Assembly: GCF_014207985.1 (NCBI RefSeq)
Contig: NZ_JACHMI010000001.1
Location: 8,353,001 to 8,417,000 of the forward strand
Length of the DNA stretch: 64,000 bases
Reading direction: 5' to 3'
Origin: Nonomuraea rubra
Lineage (GTDB): Bacteria > Actinomycetota > Actinomycetes > Streptosporangiales > Streptosporangiaceae
How positions within the stretch are numbered: position 1 is the stretch's first letter; each line of letters opens with the position of its first letter. The notes under the pieces are model-generated. The model saw only the letters and a list, made by a program, of their open reading frames with translations. It had not been told where the DNA came from and did no database searches. Made by a program: the position numbers and the translations under genes. Shown here one piece after another: positions 17,127 to 26,011 of this stretch.

Positions 17127-18195
17127 GCGCGAGCCTTTCGCTCAGTTGCTCGAAGGCGGCCAGGCTGTGCCCGGCCACCAGGTCGTCGAGGTACGGCAGG
17201 GCGGCCCGCATGCCGCCCGTGAGCGGCTGGTAGTCCGCGTACCCCTTGTGCGGGTTGACCCAGATCACCCGGTACGCCTGCCTGGCCAGCCTGGCCAGTT
17301 GCGTGCCCAGCAGCTCCGGATCTCCTCGTTCCCACCCGTCCGAGGCGATCAGCACGATCGCGCCTCGCGCACTGAAACGGGCGAGATATTCCTTGAGTTC
17401 CTCCCCCAGCCGGGTGCCGCCGCTCCAGTCGGGGATGACCTTGGACACCTCGTTCAGCGCGGTGCCGGGATCGCGGTGGCGCAGCTCGGCCGTGATCGGG
17501 GTGAGCCGGGTGCCGGCCGAGTAGACCCTGGTGGCCCTCGGCTCGCTCCTGACCAGCGCGTGGGCGAAGCGCAGCAGGGTCTCGGCGTACGGGGCCATGG
17601 AGCCGCTGACGTCCACGAACATCACCACCGTCCGCGGCCTGGTGGTGTGCCTGCGGTGCCGGAGCCTGGCGACCTCGCCCTTCCTGAGCGCGTCGCGGAT
17701 CGTGCGGCGCTGGTCCAGATCGCCCCGGTGGGCACTTTCGAACCGCCGCGACCGCCGCCGGGCCCGGCCGCCCTTCAGCAGCGCCATCATGCGGTGCACC
17801 TCGGCCCGCTCCGCCTCGGTGAGCCTGGCGACGTCCCGGTGCCGCAGCACCTCGATACGGCTCGCGGTGGCGGCGGCCGGCGTGCCGTCGTCGTCGCCGG
17901 TCCCGCCGTCGCCCTGCCGTTCCGCGAGGTGGCGGGTGACGCTCGTGGTCGCCGTACGCTGGAGTGCCGCCTTCCGCCCGCCGAAGTACGCGGCGAAGCA
18001 CCGGTCGTAGCGGGGCAGGTCGTCGGGGCCCGCGCACAACGTCAGCCGGCCGGCCCAGTACACCTCGCCCGGATCGCACACGTCGAGGTGGTCGAGCGCC
18101 CTGAGCAGGTTCTGCGTGCGCTCGTGGTCGGCCGCGACGCCCGCCGCGCGCAGCGTCCTGGCGAACCCCGTCATCGTGGCCGCGAGCTCATCCAT
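17119..18195 (-). CDS. VWA domain protein, CoxE-like
   Basis: A 358-residue CoxE-like protein. The N-terminal helical part is followed by a von Willebrand A domain with the metal site FVDVSGSMAPYAE (DxSxS) and a later IASDGWERGD acidic loop. CoxE works with the MoxR ATPase CoxD in assembling the copper-molybdenum site of CO dehydrogenase in Oligotropha (family knowledge). It overlaps both neighbours by 8 bp. The central Asp/Gly/Thr-rich stretch at about 85-110 looks like a flexible linker. Confidence 0.87.
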   Translation of the reverse strand: MDELAATMTGFARTLRAAGVAADHERTQNLLRALDHLDVCDPGEVYWAGRLTLCAGPDDLPRYDRCFAAYFGGRKAALQRTATTSVTRHLAERQGDGGTGDDDGTPAAATASRIEVLRHRDVARLTEAERAEVHRMMALLKGGRARRRSRRFESAHRGDLDQRRTIRDALRKGEVARLRHRRHTTRPRTVVMFVDVSGSMAPYAETLLRFAHALVRSEPRATRVYSAGTRLTPITAELRHRDPGTALNEVSKVIPDWSGGTRLGEELKEYLARFSARGAIVLIASDGWERGDPELLGTQLARLARQAYRVIWVNPHKGYADYQPLTGGMRAALPYLDDLVAGHSLAAFEQLSERLAHA

Positions 18196-19054
18196 GGGAG
18201 AGCAGCCCGTTGCCGATCACCGCCGCCACGTCCTCCCGGTACTTCAGCGCCGCGCCCAGCGTGGCGGCCGCCCGGCCGGGGTCGAGCTCCTTGGCCCCCA
18301 GCGTCAGCAGCGCCTCCGTCCAGTCCAGCGTCTCGGCCACGCCGGGCGGCTTGACCAGGTCGGCCTGCCGCAGCCGCTCGGCCGCCCGCGCCACCTGCAT
18401 GGCCAGCGTCTCGGTGCAGCCGGGCAGCCGCCGCAGCAGGATGGCCACCTCGCGGTCGAAGTCCGGGTGTTCCAGCCAGTGGTAGAGGCAGCGCCGCTTG
18501 AGCGCGTCGTGCACCTCGCGCGTCCTGTTCGAGGTCACCACGACCACCGGCGGCGTCCTGGCCCTGACCGTGCCCAGCTCGGGGATCGAGATCGTGAAGT
18601 CGGAGAGCACCTCCAGCAGGAACGCCTCGAACTCGTCGTCGGCCCGGTCGATCTCGTCCACCAGCAGCACGCTCGGCTGGGTCTCGATCGCCTTCAGCAG
18701 CGGCCTGGCGATCAGGAACCTGCGGTCGTAGATCTCCCCCTCCAGCCTGCTCACGTCGGTGATCCCGGCGGCCTCCGCGGCCTTGAGGTGCAGGAGCTGG
18801 CGGGCGAAGTCCCAGTCGTACAGCGCCTGGGCGGCGTCCAGGCCCTCGTAGCACTGGAGCCTGATGAGCGGCGCCTTCAGCAGCGCGGCGAGCGTCTTGG
18901 CCAGCTCCGTCTTGCCGACCCCCGCCTCCCCTTCGAGGAAGAGCGGCCGCCCCATCCGCAACGCGAGGAAGGCGGCCGTGGCCAGCCCTTCGTCGGCCAG
19001 GTAGGCGTGCCGGTCGAGAAGCTCGATGAGCTTCTCCGGCGACTCGATGTCCAT
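18188..19054 (-). CDS. MoxR-type AAA+ ATPase, CoxD-like
   Basis: A 288-residue AAA+ protein: Walker A GEAGVGKTELAKTLA, Walker B SVLLVDEIDRADDEFEAFL, sensor 1 VVVVTSNRTRE, and an arginine-rich second region. MoxR/CoxD ATPases act as chaperones with VWA proteins. I chose the ATG at 19054 (MDIESPEKL); an in-frame start at 19078 adds eight residues. It heads the MoxR-VWA-XdhC-MobA operon. Confidence 0.9.
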   Translation of the reverse strand: MDIESPEKLIELLDRHAYLADEGLATAAFLALRMGRPLFLEGEAGVGKTELAKTLAALLKAPLIRLQCYEGLDAAQALYDWDFARQLLHLKAAEAAGITDVSRLEGEIYDRRFLIARPLLKAIETQPSVLLVDEIDRADDEFEAFLLEVLSDFTISIPELGTVRARTPPVVVVTSNRTREVHDALKRRCLYHWLEHPDFDREVAILLRRLPGCTETLAMQVARAAERLRQADLVKPPGVAETLDWTEALLTLGAKELDPGRAAATLGAALKYREDVAAVIGNGLLSHG

Positions 19055-19176
19055 TGCCCTGATTGTCCGCCGCAGCACGCCTTCAGGCTACGTCGACACC
19101 CGCTCCTGCGATATTCACCCGGAGCGACCATCACAGCATGTAAAATCCTGCTCACCCAACGAAAGGACGTCAGGGC

Positions 19177-19425
19177 GTGCCCGTACCCCCCGGCATGCCG
19201 GAGTCGTGGGACGACCACCACGTTTCCCCGGCGACGAGAGAGCAGCGTAAGATCACCGCCGCCCGCAGGGCGATCGACGTCGCCCTGCAGACCCGCTTCC
19301 TCTGGATCAGCTCGGAGAAGCGCGAGGCCATCGCCACCTGCGAGGACCTGGAGGTCCTCCAGCAGTGGCTGATCCGCATCCTCACCGTCGACACGGTCGA
19401 GGAGCTGTTCGCCGAGCCCGGCTAG
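19177..19425 (+). CDS. Small hypothetical protein, 82 residues
   Basis: The GTG start at 19177 has AAAGGA nine bases upstream. The protein is hydrophilic and mostly helical (SEKREAIATCEDLEVLQQWL). I do not recognise a family with certainty; the C-terminal half has the look of a short helical bundle. It is divergent from the MoxR operon and its stop overlaps the convergent PH-domain gene by four bases. The coding call rests on the ribosome-binding site and codon pattern. Confidence 0.65.
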   Translation: MPVPPGMPESWDDHHVSPATREQRKITAARRAIDVALQTRFLWISSEKREAIATCEDLEVLQQWLIRILTVDTVEELFAEPG

Positions 19426-19874
19426 CCTTCCTGCGCCTCTCCTCGCTGCCTGATCAGGGCGCGCAGCTCCGCCGTGGCCTGCCGGGCGCGGGCCTTCTCC
19501 GAGCCCTGGATGCCCATGGCCCCGACCGTACGCCCGTCGGACAGGTCGAGGCGCGGCCACGGATCGCCCACCACCATCGTGACCTCCAGCACCTCCGGCC
19601 ACGTCACCCGGTGCGTACGGGCGGCGTTGACGATCGTCAGCCCCTGCTCGTCCGCCTCCACCCGCACCCGGCCCAGCAGATGCAGCAGCCACGCCACCCC
19701 GCACCCGAACGCCACGATCGCCACCCGGTCCGGCAGCTTGAACGGCTCCGCGATGAAGACCGCCATCGCCACCGCCCCCAGCACGATCACGGCCGCGAAG
19801 CCGTAGGCGACGACGCGGCCCCGGCGCGGACGCCAGGTGACGGGCAGGGGCGGAGGGGATACGGGCTCTGGCAC
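19422..19874 (-). CDS. Membrane protein with bacterial PH-like domain
   Basis: A 150-residue protein with two membrane helices (about 22-42 and 48-66) followed by a PH-like domain (VEADEQGLTIVNAARTHRVTW, here about residues 73-93). Actinobacteria carry many such proteins. It lies 19 bp after ribH on the same strand and may be the last gene of the rib operon, as PH-domain genes often are in actinomycetes. Function is unknown. Confidence 0.8.
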   Translation of the reverse strand: MPEPVSPPPLPVTWRPRRGRVVAYGFAAVIVLGAVAMAVFIAEPFKLPDRVAIVAFGCGVAWLLHLLGRVRVEADEQGLTIVNAARTHRVTWPEVLEVTMVVGDPWPRLDLSDGRTVGAMGIQGSEKARARQATAELRALIRQRGEAQEG

Positions 19875-19893
19875 GAAGGAAACCTACCGTAGG

Positions 19894-20361
19894 TCAGTGG
19901 AGGTTCCTCAGCAGGAGGGCGGTCTCGAGCGCGGCGATGGCCGACTCGTACCCCTTGTCCTCCTTGCTGCCCGGCAGGCCGGACCGGTCGAGCGCCTGGT
20001 CCAGGTTCTCGCAGGTGAGCACGCCGTTGCCGACGGGCGTCTCCTCGTCCAGCGAGATCCTCGTCAGACCGGATGTCACCGAGTCGCACACGTAGTCGAA
20101 GTGGGCCGTCTCGCCGCGGATGACCGCGCCCAGCGCCACCACCGCGTCGCAGCGCCGGGCCAGCGCCTGGGCGACCACCGGGATCTCCAGCGAGCCCGGC
20201 ACCCGTACCACGGTCGCGCTGGCGCCGCTGTCGTCGCACGCCTGCACGGCCCGCGAGACGAGCTGGTCGGTGATCTTGGCGTGCCAGCTGGCCGCGACCA
20301 CCCCCACCGTCAGCCCCGACGCGTCCGGTACCGCGACGCCCGGCCGTCCTTCCCCGCTCAT
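19894..20361 (-). CDS. ribH: 6,7-dimethyl-8-ribityllumazine synthase
   Basis: A 155-residue lumazine synthase. Signatures are [10 protein letters not shown] at the N-terminus, [16 protein letters not shown] with the catalytic His, and [13 protein letters not shown]. It condenses dihydroxybutanone phosphate with the ribitylaminouracil to give lumazine, the substrate of RibE. Its ATG overlaps the ribBA stop (ATGA). Confidence 0.96.
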   Translation of the reverse strand: MSGEGRPGVAVPDASGLTVGVVAASWHAKITDQLVSRAVQACDDSGASATVVRVPGSLEIPVVAQALARRCDAVVALGAVIRGETAHFDYVCDSVTSGLTRISLDEETPVGNGVLTCENLDQALDRSGLPGSKEDKGYESAIAALETALLLRNLH

Positions 20362-21578
20362 GCGCTCTCCTCGATGATGTCGTGGCCCAGCCTCTCGCGC
20401 TTGGCCTTCAGGTACCGCTCGTTGTACGGGTTCATCGCCACCGGCATCGGCTCGCGGCCGAGCACCTTGATGCCGTAGCCGTCCATGCCCTTGAGCTTGG
20501 CCGGGTTGTTGGTGAGCAGCCGGATGGACTTGACCCCCAGGTCGGCCAGGATCTGGCCCGCGTTGGAGAACTCCCGCGCGTCCACCGGCAGCCCCAGCTC
20601 CAGGTTGGCGTCGACGGTGTCGCTGCCGTTGTCCTGGAGGCTGTACGCCTTGAGCTTGGCCAGCAGGCCGATCCCCCGGCCCTCGTGCCCGCGCAGGTAG
20701 ACGATCACGCCGCGGCCCTCCTGCGCGATGGCCGACATGGCGTTGTCGAGCTGCACCCCGCAGTCGCACCGCAGCGAGCCGAACACGTCGCCCGTCAGGC
20801 ACTCCGAATGGGCCCTGACCAGGACGTTCTCGCCGCCGGCCAGATCGCCGTAGACGAGCGCGACGTGCTCGCCGCCGTCGAGCGCGCTGGCGTACCCGAA
20901 CGCCCGCCACATCCCGTACGTGTTCGGCAGCCGCGTCTCGGCGACCCTGGTGACCATGCTCTCGGCCCGCCGCCGGTAGTCGACGAGCTGCTCGATGGAG
21001 ACCAGCGCCAGGTCGTGCTCGTCGGCGAAGCGGCGCAGCTCGGGCAGCCGGGCCATGGTGCCGTCGTCGTTGACCACCTCGGCCAGCGCCCCGGCCGCCG
21101 ACAGCCCGGCCAGCCGGGCCAGGTCGACGGCCGCCTCGGTGTGGCCGCGCCTGGCCAGCACGCCGCCCTCGCGGTACCGCAGCGGGAAGACGTGACCCGG
21201 GCGGACCAGCTCGTTCGGCTCGGTGGCCGAGTCGGCGAGCGTGCGGATGGTCTTGGCCCGGTCGGCCGCCGAGATGCCCGTGGTGACGCCGTCGCGGGCG
21301 TCCACGGTGATCGTGTACGCCGTGCGCATGCGCTCCTTGTTGTGGAAGACCATGAGCGGCAGCCCGAGCCGGTCGAGCTCCTTGCCGTCCATGGCCACGC
21401 AGATCATGCCGCTGGTGTGCCTGATCGTGAACGTGCACAGCTCCGGCGTGGCCTTGGCCGCGGCGAAGATGAGGTCGCCCTCGTTCTCCCGGTTCTCGTC
21501 GTCCACGACGACCACGGGCTTGCCGTTGCGGATGTCCTCGATCGCCCGCTCGATCGGGTCGAGCTTGATGTCGTTCAC
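20358..21578 (-). CDS. ribBA: RibBA: DHBP synthase / GTP cyclohydrolase II
   Basis: A 406-residue fusion. The N-terminal DHBP synthase has the acidic loop [11 protein letters not shown] and [12 protein letters not shown]. The C-terminal GTP cyclohydrolase II has the zinc ligands in [15 protein letters not shown] and the [11 protein letters not shown] loop. It supplies both starting branches of riboflavin synthesis (from ribulose 5-phosphate and GTP). It overlaps the flanking genes by 4 bp on both sides. Confidence 0.97.
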   Translation of the reverse strand: MNDIKLDPIERAIEDIRNGKPVVVVDDENRENEGDLIFAAAKATPELCTFTIRHTSGMICVAMDGKELDRLGLPLMVFHNKERMRTAYTITVDARDGVTTGISAADRAKTIRTLADSATEPNELVRPGHVFPLRYREGGVLARRGHTEAAVDLARLAGLSAAGALAEVVNDDGTMARLPELRRFADEHDLALVSIEQLVDYRRRAESMVTRVAETRLPNTYGMWRAFGYASALDGGEHVALVYGDLAGGENVLVRAHSECLTGDVFGSLRCDCGVQLDNAMSAIAQEGRGVIVYLRGHEGRGIGLLAKLKAYSLQDNGSDTVDANLELGLPVDAREFSNAGQILADLGVKSIRLLTNNPAKLKGMDGYGIKVLGREPMPVAMNPYNERYLKAKRERLGHDIIEESA

Positions 21579-22237
21579 TGTGCCACCGCCGCCACTCCCA
21601 GGGGTCCCGTCCGGTATTCACGCAACCACTTCACGAACCCGACCAGGACCAGCACGAAGAACACCCCATACACCGCTCCGGAGACCACCAGCCCCGAGCT
21701 GAACGCCAGCGGCACCCCGACCAGGTCCACCGCCACCCACACGATCCAGAAGTCCACGAGCGCCCTGCCCTGCGCCCAGGTGGCCATCGCGCTGCCGACG
21801 AAGATGTAGGCGTCGGCGGCCACCAGCGCCATGCCCTTGAGCCCCGGCACCGACGCGCCCCACGACAGGCCCGTCACGTAGAACAGCAACCCGACGACTG
21901 CCGTGCCCACCAGCATGACCGCGATCAGCGTCGACCGCTCCCACCAGTGCGCGGGCCTGACCGGCAGTTGCCTGCCGTCCTGGGTGCCGCGCCGCCACGC
22001 CCACCAGCCGTAGATCGCCAGCCCCGCGAACAGCACCTGCTTGAGCGCGTTGCCGGTGACGTGCGCGTTGATCGAAGCGGCGAACAGCAGCACCGCCCCG
22101 GCGAACTGCACCGGCCACGTCCACAGGGACTTGCGCATGGCGAGCAGCACCGTGGCCAGGGCGGCGATGTTGCCCACCAGGTCGGTCCAGAGCACATGCG
22201 TGCCGAAAATGTCGAATCCGGCGTTGAGCCAGTTCAT
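21575..22237 (-). CDS. ribM: PnuC-family transporter, probable riboflavin importer RibM
   Basis: A 220-residue PnuC-family protein with about seven membrane helices. PnuC members import nicotinamide riboside, but in actinobacteria the copy located between ribE and ribBA (RibM/PnuX of Streptomyces davaonensis and Corynebacterium glutamicum) imports riboflavin. Gene order here is the same: ribE-ribM-ribBA-ribH, all overlapping by 4 bp and downstream of an FMN riboswitch. The vitamin assignment is therefore by context. The WxxWxxG-like motif reads YGWWAWRRG near residue 76. Confidence 0.88.
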   Translation of the reverse strand: MNWLNAGFDIFGTHVLWTDLVGNIAALATVLLAMRKSLWTWPVQFAGAVLLFAASINAHVTGNALKQVLFAGLAIYGWWAWRRGTQDGRQLPVRPAHWWERSTLIAVMLVGTAVVGLLFYVTGLSWGASVPGLKGMALVAADAYIFVGSAMATWAQGRALVDFWIVWVAVDLVGVPLAFSSGLVVSGAVYGVFFVLVLVGFVKWLREYRTGPLGVAAVAQ

Positions 22238-22824
22238 CTCCTGACCACCAGTCTCTCCACGTACTTCGCGATCACGTCCACCTCGATGTTGACCACGTCA
22301 CCCGCCTGCCGTTCGCCCATCGTGGTGAGCTTCAGCGTGGTCGGGATGAGGCTCACGCCGAAGCTGTCGTCGTCAACCGTCGTCACCGTCAGGCTGATTC
22401 CGTCGATGGCGATCGAACCCTTCTCCGCGACGTAGGGGGCGATCGGCTCCGGCAGGGAGAAGCGCAGGTCGTCCCAGCTCTCGCCCGGGTCGCGGGAGAG
22501 CAGGACGGCAGTGCCGTCGACGTGGCCCTGCACGATGTGGCCGCCCAGGCGCTGGTCGGCGCGTACGGCGCGCTCCAGGTTCACCGCGGAGCCCTCGGCG
22601 AGGCCGCCCAGGGAGCTGCGGTCGAGGGACTCCTTGATCACGTCCACGGTGAACACGTCGTCCTTCACCTCGACGACCGTGAGGCACACGCCGTTGACGG
22701 CGATCGAGTCGCCGTGCTTGGCGTCGGAGGTGACGACCGGGCCGCGTACCGACAGCAGGGCGCCGCCGCCGGCCTGCTCGATGGCCACCACTTCGCCCTT
22801 TTCCTCAATGATTCCGGTGAACAT
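22234..22824 (-). CDS. ribE: Riboflavin synthase alpha subunit
   Basis: The 196 residues comprise two homologous lumazine-binding barrels, the first starting MFTGIIEEKG with GVCLTVVEV, the second with GHVDGTAVLLS and GISLTVTTV. It dismutates two lumazines to riboflavin and the pyrimidine substrate. The ATG at 22824 has GGGAG six bases upstream; it begins 3 bp after ribD. Confidence 0.96.
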   Translation of the reverse strand: MFTGIIEEKGEVVAIEQAGGGALLSVRGPVVTSDAKHGDSIAVNGVCLTVVEVKDDVFTVDVIKESLDRSSLGGLAEGSAVNLERAVRADQRLGGHIVQGHVDGTAVLLSRDPGESWDDLRFSLPEPIAPYVAEKGSIAIDGISLTVTTVDDDSFGVSLIPTTLKLTTMGERQAGDVVNIEVDVIAKYVERLVVRR

Positions 22825-22827
22825 CAA

Positions 22828-24174
22828 CTACTCCCTGCCTCGTTGGGTGAAGGGCCGGGCAATAAGCCGCACATCCGGCCCGATGGGGGAAATTTCGTCA
22901 AAAGTCAGGCGGTGGAGCCCGGCGATCGTCCCCACCCCTGCGGCGCCCAGCGCGGCCCGCCCCGAGCCGAGCAACGCCGGCGCCAGGTACGCCACCACGC
23001 GATCGACCAGCCCCTGCCGCACGAACGCACCGGCCAGCGTCGGCCCGCCCTCCAGGAACACGCTCACCACGTCGCGCCTGGCCAGCTCCCGCAGCAGCGC
23101 CTCCAGGTCGAGCCCGCCGTCGCGGCGGGGCAGGCGCAGCAGGTCGGCCTTGAGCGTGGTGCCGGTGTCGTCGGCGATGGCGATGAGGGTGGGCGCCTGG
23201 TCGTCCAGCACCCTGGCGGACTGAGGCGTCCTGGCCTCGGCATCGACCACCACCCGCAACGGCACCCGCCGCGACCTCGCGCCCCCGCCCACGAGCCACC
23301 CGCCCTCGCACTCCGCGGCACCCTCGCATGTCGCGCCCTCCCGGGTCGCGCCGCCCTCCCGGGTCGCGCCGCCCTTGCGCGTCGCGCCAGCGGCCGAGTG
23401 CTCCACGGCGCCCAGCGCGACGGCATCCGCGCCGCCCTCCAGCACGCCACCTTCGCGCCCCGCGCCATCGGAGGCCCCCAGAGCCGCCTCCCGCGCCGCG
23501 ACGGCCGAGCGCTCCGCGACGTCCCGCGCCGCGGCGGCGGGGCGGGCGGTGAGCTGGGGGTCGTCGGCAAGCACGGTGCCGATCCCGGCGATAATCGCGC
23601 CGGAGGCGGCCCGGAGCCGGTGCACGTCCGCCCTGGCCTCGGGCGAGGTGATCCACTTGCTGGTGCCGTCCTCGGCCGCCGACCGCCCGTCGAGCGTGGC
23701 GGCGAACTTCCAGGTCACGTGGGCCCGCCCGAGCCGGGCGTAGGTCAGCCACTCCTCGTTGACCCGCTCGGCCGCCCCGGCGAGCACCCCGGTGGTGACG
23801 GCCACCCCGTGGTCACGCAGCCGCGCCGCTCCACCGGCCGCCTTCGGGTTGGGGTCGGACACGGCGATCACCACCCGCGCCACCCCCGCCGCCAGCAGCG
23901 CGCGGCTGCACGGCCCCGTCCTGCCGGTGTGGTCGCAGGGCTCCAGCGTCACGTACGCGGTGCCGCCGCGGGCCCGCTCCCCCGCCTGCGCCAGTGCGAC
24001 GACCTCGGCGTGCGGCCCGCCGGCGTACGCGTGGAAGCCCTCGCCCGCGACCCGCCCGGCGGCGTCGAGCACGACGCAGCCGACGACGGGATTGGGGCTG
24101 GTGGTGCCGTGCCCGTGCGCGGCCAGCTCGACGGCGCGCGCCATGTGGGCGGCGTCCTGCGCGGGTGTCTCCAA
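22828..24174 (-). CDS. ribD: RibD: bifunctional deaminase/reductase, with insertion
   Basis: About 448 residues (family usually 350-400). The deaminase half has the zinc motif GPHAEVVAL and TLEPCDHTGRTGPC; the reductase half has KFAATLDGRSAAEDGTSKW and VFLEGGPTLAGAFV. Between ARPAAAARD and RVPLRVVVDAEA there is an unusual Gly/Ala/Glu-rich insert of about 80 residues with ATREGG-type repeats. The TTG at 24174 is chosen as start because TAGGAG lies eight bases upstream; the ATG of MARAVELAAHG ten codons in is the alternative. It is the first gene of the rib operon. Confidence 0.9.
   Translation of the reverse strand: METPAQDAAHMARAVELAAHGHGTTSPNPVVGCVVLDAAGRVAGEGFHAYAGGPHAEVVALAQAGERARGGTAYVTLEPCDHTGRTGPCSRALLAAGVARVVIAVSDPNPKAAGGAARLRDHGVAVTTGVLAGAAERVNEEWLTYARLGRAHVTWKFAATLDGRSAAEDGTSKWITSPEARADVHRLRAASGAIIAGIGTVLADDPQLTARPAAAARDVAERSAVAAREAALGASDGAGREGGVLEGGADAVALGAVEHSAAGATRKGGATREGGATREGATCEGAAECEGGWLVGGGARSRRVPLRVVVDAEARTPQSARVLDDQAPTLIAIADDTGTTLKADLLRLPRRDGGLDLEALLRELARRDVVSVFLEGGPTLAGAFVRQGLVDRVVAYLAPALLGSGRAALGAAGVGTIAGLHRLTFDEISPIGPDVRLIARPFTQRGRE
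23331..23388. repeat. 15-18-bp imperfect tandem repeat inside ribD
   Basis: Units of the form CCCTCCCGGGTCGCGCCG recur three to four times with small changes and one 3-bp shorter copy. All keep the ribD frame and encode ATREGG/ATRKGG/ATREG/ATCEG in the reductase-domain insert. Confidence 0.75.
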
Positions 24175-24285
24175 CCCCGGGTCTCCTACTCGCCAGTAGC
24201 TCCAAGCCACGGCGGGCCCCGGGGGATTTGACCGGGATGCGGCACACGCATCACGGCAGGCGCCCGGCTGGGACACCGGACACCT

Positions 24286-24408
24286 CGCGCGCTTCCTCCC
24301 ATCCGGACTTTAACCGTCGGTCCCGGAATTTCACCGGGTCAACCGGCCGATGGCATCGGCCGGGTCGCGGACTGTCACCGCCGGTTCGGAATTTCACCGA
24401 CCCCGGAG
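24286..24408 (-). promoter_or_regulatory. FMN riboswitch (RFN element)
   Basis: On the minus strand the leader contains the conserved RFN elements in order: GGTCGGTGAAATTCCGAACC, GGCGGTGACAGTCCGCGACC, a variable stem (GGCCGATG/CATCGGCC), GACCCGGTGAAATTCCGGGA, CCGACGGTTAAAGTCCGGAT and the closing GGAGGAAGCG. This is a full FMN aptamer. It ends about 110 bases before the ribD TTG. No T-run terminator follows. A CCCCGGG stretch in the leader can pair with CCCGGGG next to the ribD ribosome-binding site, which would favour translational control (inference). Confidence 0.95.
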
Positions 24409-24491
24409 CACGCTAGCTCTCTTCTGCTACCAGTTTGCCATGTCCATGCCCGAGCACGCGACCACCCCCGGCAAAACAAGCAAGCGCTCGG

Positions 24492-25301
24492 TCAGGCGGC
24501 CATGAGCCGGTGCGCCCTCCGCGCCGCCGGGCTGTAGCGGACGTGCCCCGGGACCAGGCCGATCCCGGTGTGCAGGGTACGCAGCGTGGCGGTCGCCCAC
24601 AGGTCGCCGACCGGCGTGGCGGGCAGCCCGTACAGTCTCCTCGCCCAGCGCGGCAACGTCGCGAACGCCAGCAGCGTCAGCGCGGGCATCGCCGGCTTGA
24701 GCGGCGTGAGCAGGCGCGGGAGCGGGGCGTTCAGCGACAGGCGCAACGGATGGGCGGCCTCGGGCACGAACCTCAGCCCCGGACGCTCGGCCTCGATGTA
24801 GTCGCGCAGCTCCGCCACCGAGCCGGGCACGTCCTCCGGCGCCAGGCCCACGACCTCGGCGGCCCGCCGCCACTCCGCCACGAACGAGTCGGCCTCGGCG
24901 TCCGACAGCCCGACCCCGGCGCGGCGGGCGACCGACAGGTACGAGTCCACCTCGCCCACGTGCACCCAGCGCAGCGCCTCGGGCTCGTCGAGCCGGAAGG
25001 TGACGCCCGTGTCGGGGTCGTACGCGGTCAGCTTGGCGTGGATCTTCCGCACGCGGCGGCCGGCCCGTTCGACCTCGGCGTGGGTGCCGTAGGTGCGCAC
25101 GCGGACGAACTCGGAGGTCCGTACGAACCGGGACCAGGCCTCCTGCGGATCCATCAGCGCCGAGTTCTGCAGCACCCCGCGCATCGCCCTCGGATGCAGC
25201 CCCTGCATCAGCAGCGCGCGGATGCCGCCCACCAGCAGGATCGGCTCGCCCATCACCCGCCACGTCACCGAGCGGGGCCCGAAGATCCCATGGTCGCTCA
25301 T
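24492..25301 (-). CDS. MpaB-family (DUF2236) oxygenase-like protein
   Basis: A 269-residue protein of the DUF2236/latex-clearing-protein-like fold. Recognisable parts are RVMGEPILLVGGIRALLMQGL, given here as positions 15-35, HPRAMRGVLQNS (36-47) and RTYGTHAEVERAGRRVRKIH (69-88). Members include a mycophenolate-pathway oxygenase (MpaB) and rubber oxygenase Lcp; most actinobacterial copies are uncharacterised. Conserved His and Arg residues likely bind heme. It stands alone between the rib operon and rpe. Confidence 0.83.
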   Translation of the reverse strand: MSDHGIFGPRSVTWRVMGEPILLVGGIRALLMQGLHPRAMRGVLQNSALMDPQEAWSRFVRTSEFVRVRTYGTHAEVERAGRRVRKIHAKLTAYDPDTGVTFRLDEPEALRWVHVGEVDSYLSVARRAGVGLSDAEADSFVAEWRRAAEVVGLAPEDVPGSVAELRDYIEAERPGLRFVPEAAHPLRLSLNAPLPRLLTPLKPAMPALTLLAFATLPRWARRLYGLPATPVGDLWATATLRTLHTGIGLVPGHVRYSPAARRAHRLMAA

Positions 25302-25336
25302 AAGTGGAGAGTTACCCAGGTGATGCAGGGTTCATG

Positions 25337-25999
25337 TCAGGAAATGGCGCGATTGGCGGCGGCCCGCAGCGCGTCGATCGCTGCCACCGGATCGGAGGCC
25401 CCGTACACGGCGCTGCCGGCCACGAACACGTCGGCCCCCGCCTCGGCGCACCGCTCGATGGTGCCGGCGTCCACGCCGCCGTCGACCTGCAGCCAGACCC
25501 GGCCGCCGTGCCGCCCGATCAGCTCGCGGGCCCGCCGGACCTTCGGCAGCACCACGTCGAGGAACTTCTGCCCCCCGAACCCCGGCTCCACGGTCATCAG
25601 CAGCAGCATGTCGACCTCGCCGAGCAGGTCCTCGTACGGCTCGACGGCGGTGGCGGGGTTGAGCGCGAGCCCCGCCCTGGCGCCGAGCGAGCGGATCTCG
25701 CGCAGCGTGCGGATGGGCGCCTTGGCCGCCTCCGCGTGGATGGTCACGCTGCCCGCGCCCGCCTCGGCGTACTGCGGCGCCCAGCGGTCGGGGTCGGCGA
25801 TCATGAGGTGGCAGTCGAGCGGCGTGTCGGTCGCCTTGCGCAGCGCCTCGACCACGGGCAGCCCAAGGGTCAGGTTGGGCACGAAGTGGTAGTCCATGAC
25901 GTCGACGTGCAGCCAGTCGGCGTTCGGCACGGCGGCGGCCTCGTCGGCGAGCCTGGCGAAGTCGGCGGCGAGGATGCTGGGCGAGATCTGTACGGCCAT
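25337..25999 (-). CDS. rpe: Ribulose-phosphate 3-epimerase
   Basis: A 220-residue TIM barrel with [12 protein letters not shown], the metal ligands in [13 protein letters not shown] and CHLMI, and the [10 protein letters not shown] and [11 protein letters not shown] phosphate loops. It interconverts ribulose 5-phosphate and xylulose 5-phosphate in the pentose phosphate pathway. It follows the PAP2 gene by 12 bp. Confidence 0.96.
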   Translation of the reverse strand: MAVQISPSILAADFARLADEAAAVPNADWLHVDVMDYHFVPNLTLGLPVVEALRKATDTPLDCHLMIADPDRWAPQYAEAGAGSVTIHAEAAKAPIRTLREIRSLGARAGLALNPATAVEPYEDLLGEVDMLLLMTVEPGFGGQKFLDVVLPKVRRARELIGRHGGRVWLQVDGGVDAGTIERCAEAGADVFVAGSAVYGASDPVAAIDALRAAANRAIS

Positions 26000-26011
26000 G
26001 ATCCCCCCAGT

